NCBI GenBank assembly: GCA_946554445.1
Contig: CAMNSD010000020.1
Location: forward strand, 1 to 64,000
Direction: 5' to 3'
Source: an uncultured Lachnospiraceae bacterium
Lineage (GTDB): Bacteria; Bacillota; Clostridia; Lachnospirales; Lachnospiraceae
DNA length: 64,000 nucleotides
Shown: piece by piece, positions 61,921 through 64,000 of the stretch
Numbering within the stretch: position 1 is the stretch's first letter
How the letters are laid out: every line of letters starts with the position of its first letter
Made by a program: the position numbers and the translations under genes
The notes under the pieces: model-generated
Told to the model about the DNA's origin: nothing
Database searches by the model: none
What the model saw: only the letters and a program-made list of their open reading frames with translations

Positions 61921-62523
61921 ATGATGAAAACGACAAAAAAATGGATAACGGCAGGATGCATGGGAATCATGCTTCTGGCCGGATTTACAGGGTGTACAAA
62001 AACGGAGGAAACATCACAGCAGACACAGGAGGAGACAGGAAGCAAGACGGATATTCAAACGCCGGAGGAGACAGGAAACGATACAGACAATCACACAGAC
62101 ATGGCGAGCACATCAGAACAGAACAAGCAGAACCAGTCGGATTCCGCCAACGAATCGGATGACCAATCAGACCAATCAACACCGCAGAAATTTAACCCCA
62201 GTGAGGGAACAGAACATCTTGGAGGGAAGGTACAGAGCGTGGCGGATGATGGTATGATTGTTGCCCAGACCACGGTGATGGGAGAGGGAGAAGACGCTGG
62301 TATGGTCACGATAGTGGATGAGAAGGACGCGAAGAAAATTTCCGTGAAATTTACCACAGATACCAGGGTGGAACATTGGATCATCCAGGGTGGCGGCGCT
62401 GACATTGATATGAAAGATGCTGCGATTTCAGATTTAAAGTCCGGTCTGGGCGTGGAGTTAGAAGGAGATTACGAGGGGGAAAACTTTATTGCTACGCGGA
62501 TTTTGATAGAGGAATATAAATAG
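61921..62523 (+). CDS. Lipoprotein 1 with acidic linker and small C-terminal beta domain
   Basis: A 200-residue lipoprotein: charged N-terminus, hydrophobic core, lipobox AGFTGC (Cys near 23). An Asp/Glu/Gln/Ser/Thr-rich linker (about residues 25-95) leads to a domain with LGGKVQSVADDGMIVAQTTV and KKISVKFTTDTRVE, ending GENFIATRILIEEYK, which looks like a small OB or DUF5666-like beta barrel. The next gene has the same layout and related C-terminus. Role unknown. Confidence 0.78.
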   Translation: MMKTTKKWITAGCMGIMLLAGFTGCTKTEETSQQTQEETGSKTDIQTPEETGNDTDNHTDMASTSEQNKQNQSDSANESDDQSDQSTPQKFNPSEGTEHLGGKVQSVADDGMIVAQTTVMGEGEDAGMVTIVDEKDAKKISVKFTTDTRVEHWIIQGGGADIDMKDAAISDLKSGLGVELEGDYEGENFIATRILIEEYK

Positions 62524-62532
62524 GGTGGACGT

Positions 62533-62577
62533 TTTAGAGATTTCTTAGAGATTCTTTAGAGAAAAATTTGATATGAT
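62533..62577 (+). promoter_or_regulatory. Lipoprotein 2 promoter with three TTTAGAGA-type boxes
   Basis: TTTAGAGA (62533-62540), CTTAGAGA (62544-62551), TTTAGAGA (62555-62562), each 11 bp apart, then TATGAT (62572-62577); the last box starts 17 bp before the -10. The expected start point (about 62584) falls inside the Shine-Dalgarno, so the leader is very short. Confidence 0.7.
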
Positions 62578-62595
62578 TGGAAGGAGATTATTAGA

Positions 62596-63273
62596 ATGAT
62601 ATTACGGATGATGAAAAAGAACAGGATAGTTCTGGCTTTGGTTTGTGCCATGATGGTGATGATGCTGGCAACGGGCTGTGGAGAAGAAAAGGAAGCGCCG
62701 ATACCGGTGGACTTGTCTTCGGAGAATCTGCAGGATGAGGCAGGGGATTTGATACAAGATACGGAAGAAGATAAGCAGAATAATGACGAAGGCGGAGATA
62801 AGCTTGCCGGGGAAGATAAACAGTTGGACGCAGAGGATAAAGAGAGCGGCCAGACAGATGGTGACAGGAGGTCAGAGGCAGACAACAGTTCACAGGAGGA
62901 TGATAAATCGGAAGGCGAAAATTCACAGACAGGACAGACATCCGGCAACGAGGAGTTAGTGGGCGACATCAGAGGAGAGATTGGGCAGGACGGTTTTGTC
63001 CTCTGTAAACATACGATTGAGTCTGATGGTAACGTTGCTATTGCAGTGGCGCCGGGGGCCGAAGAGGCAGATGATCTGGTCACAGTATATGTGAATCCGG
63101 GCTGTACCTATCGGTATAAAATGATTAAAAACGGCGGTATCAATCCGGAAGATATTTCAGAGCGGGAAGGTTCCTTTGGCGATTTGAAGGAGGGAATGAC
63201 CTGTATCCTGAAAGGAAGCTGGCAGGACGGCTCTTTTTATGCAGACAGTATCGAGATGGAGGAGTTTGTTTAA
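62596..63273 (+). CDS. Lipoprotein 2, related to lipoprotein 1
   Basis: A 225-residue lipoprotein with lipobox MLATGC (Cys near 28), then a very acidic Asp/Glu/Lys/Gly/Ser linker (about residues 30-115) and a C-terminal domain GDIRGEIGQDGFVLCKHTIE, then GMTCILKGSWQDGSFYADSI. The final GSFYADSIEMEEF parallels GENFIATRILIEE of lipoprotein 1, so the two are probably paralogues. GGAAGGAG precedes the ATG; its stop shares one base with the next start. Confidence 0.78.
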   Translation: MILRMMKKNRIVLALVCAMMVMMLATGCGEEKEAPIPVDLSSENLQDEAGDLIQDTEEDKQNNDEGGDKLAGEDKQLDAEDKESGQTDGDRRSEADNSSQEDDKSEGENSQTGQTSGNEELVGDIRGEIGQDGFVLCKHTIESDGNVAIAVAPGAEEADDLVTVYVNPGCTYRYKMIKNGGINPEDISEREGSFGDLKEGMTCILKGSWQDGSFYADSIEMEEFV

Positions 63274-64000
63274 TGGGCAGTATGAAAAGGAAAAAACTAT
63301 TAGTAGTTATGCTTATCCTTTCCCTGATGACAGGACTGCTTGGCGGTTGTGGAGGCGGTGACTCGGACGGTTCCTCCGAGCAGGGGACAGATGCAGCGGA
63401 AGGAAGCGCATCCGGTGCTGGGACAGGCACAGAGGATGGGCAGGATGGCGCAGAGAATACAGAAACTGGTAACAAGGCCATGGGCCGCTATGTGGAAAAT
63501 CCGGTGGACATTTCGGAATATACGACTCTGTCCTGCGGGGTTACTGCGCTGACGGACGGCAGTTTTATCATCTTGGATAAAGAAGCGGGGATGCTGGTAT
63601 CTGCGGATGGCGGTGTGACCTGGAAAGCGGAGGCGGTACCGGGGATTCCAGATTTTGCGGCCTTTACCAAGGACAATTATATCTTTGCCATGAAGGCGGA
63701 TACGGACGGCACGATCGCAGTATTGTCATCCCCCAATACAGACGGGACCGGAGATTTTCATACGGGACTGATTCTGACAGGGCCGGACGGTAATTCCCGG
63801 ACAATCACGGAACTGACGGCGGCGGAAGAAGGATATGTGTCGAATATCTGGTTTGGCCCCGAAGGGCGGTTGTTTGCCGAGATCATGGGCGGCAGTGCAC
63901 TTTATGAGGTAGATACACAGTCCGGTGAAATGCATAAGTATATGTCCCTTCCGGAGATGCCGGATCTGCTGCAATTCCAGGGGGACTATATGATGCTTCT
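63273..64000 (+). CDS. Lipoprotein 3 (partial, runs off the window), possible beta-propeller
   Basis: Open to the window end (242 codons). Signal segment KLLVVMLILSLMTGLLGGC with lipobox LLGGC, then a Gly/Ser/Asp/Glu linker, then a domain with SAGDGGVTWK-like BNR/Asp-box signature (SADGGVTWK near residue 116) and repeats GSFIILDKEAGMLV, GTIAVLSSPNTDG, GRLFAEIMGGSALYEVD, which fits a beta-propeller of Asp-box type. GGAGGAG lies 8 nt before the ATG at 63273, which overlaps the lipoprotein 2 stop. It is probably cotranscribed. Confidence 0.8.
   Translation, partial: MGSMKRKKLLVVMLILSLMTGLLGGCGGGDSDGSSEQGTDAAEGSASGAGTGTEDGQDGAENTETGNKAMGRYVENPVDISEYTTLSCGVTALTDGSFIILDKEAGMLVSADGGVTWKAEAVPGIPDFAAFTKDNYIFAMKADTDGTIAVLSSPNTDGTGDFHTGLILTGPDGNSRTITELTAAEEGYVSNIWFGPEGRLFAEIMGGSALYEVDTQSGEMHKYMSLPEMPDLLQFQGDYMML

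Noticed and set aside
1-64000. CRISPR arrays, intact insertion sequences, prophage or conjugative modules
   Set aside because: No regularly spaced direct repeats with unique spacers, no transposase, integrase or phage structural genes were seen; only an Rpn-type remnant at the left edge.

Overview
The window looks like a chromosomal core segment of a low-to-mid GC Gram-positive anaerobe of the class Clostridia, most likely family Lachnospiraceae. The reasons are the Firmicutes-type PolC, the rimP-nusA-rnpM-ylxQ-infB-rbfA-nrnA-truB-ribF order, the pyrH-frr-uppS-cdsA-dxr-rseP-ispG-polC order, strong purine-rich Shine-Dalgarno sites, TTGaca/TATAAT promoters, and several gene families that I associate with Lachnospiraceae (DUF6020-like, DUF5050-like, DUF815, CmpB-type membrane protein). 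No species is claimed. No CRISPR array, rRNA operon, prophage or intact insertion sequence is visible.

Layout. 1-168: remnant of an Rpn-type gene. 269-7608: cell-envelope and lipid operon (NodB deacetylase, bactofilin, pyrH, frr, uppS, cdsA, dxr, rseP), ending in a terminator. 7644-9555: own promoter, structured leader, then a PP2C phosphatase and a soluble Ser/Thr kinase placed inside the otherwise conserved cluster. 9582-15469: ispG and polC. 15580-15651: tRNA-Glu(CTC). 15820-19854: glycerate kinase, MBL-fold hydrolase, and on the minus strand a large DUF6020-like membrane protein. 20014-28866: the nusA-infB operon with an attenuator-like hairpin in its leader. 28917-34617: Na/Pi cotransporter, NlpC/P60 wall hydrolase, rpsO, pnp. 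34803-36917 (minus): pyrI, pyrB, nitroreductase. 37143-41767: PH-domain protein, CmpB-like membrane protein (minus), and the folate operon folC-folE-folP-folBK. 41851-50093: DUF5050-like protein (minus), then pheA, DUF815 ATPase, ppx, ppk, maf and a small acidic protein. 50176-53488 (minus): ABC-F ATPase, PHP phosphoesterase, HAD phosphatase. 53660-54037: a type I toxin-antitoxin cassette. 54145-64000: an accessory and signalling region with an unknown protein, a sensor kinase/OmpR regulator pair, a LytTR regulator, a chemoreceptor, a TipA-like MerR regulator and three lipoproteins.

The most interesting material is non-coding. (i) A TxpA-like 31-codon holin-type toxin has a promoter and an SD-masking hairpin, faced by an antisense RNA with its own near-consensus promoter and terminator; the toxin C-terminus looks frameshifted by a small hairpin. 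(ii) TTTAGAGA boxes repeated every 11 bp at exactly the same distance from the -10 precede the two-component operon itself and two lipoprotein genes, predicting a regulon local to the window. (iii) A 13-nt direct repeat with a 21-bp period sits between the LytTR regulator and the chemoreceptor, as expected of a LytTR operator. (iv) A dispersed double-hairpin repeat (core CGAGATCCGCTTCGCGGACTCGG) lies directly after stop codons at several loci. (v) Several long RNA structures lie inside conserved operons (frr-uppS, rimP leader, infB-rbfA, PP2C leader, rpsO leader).
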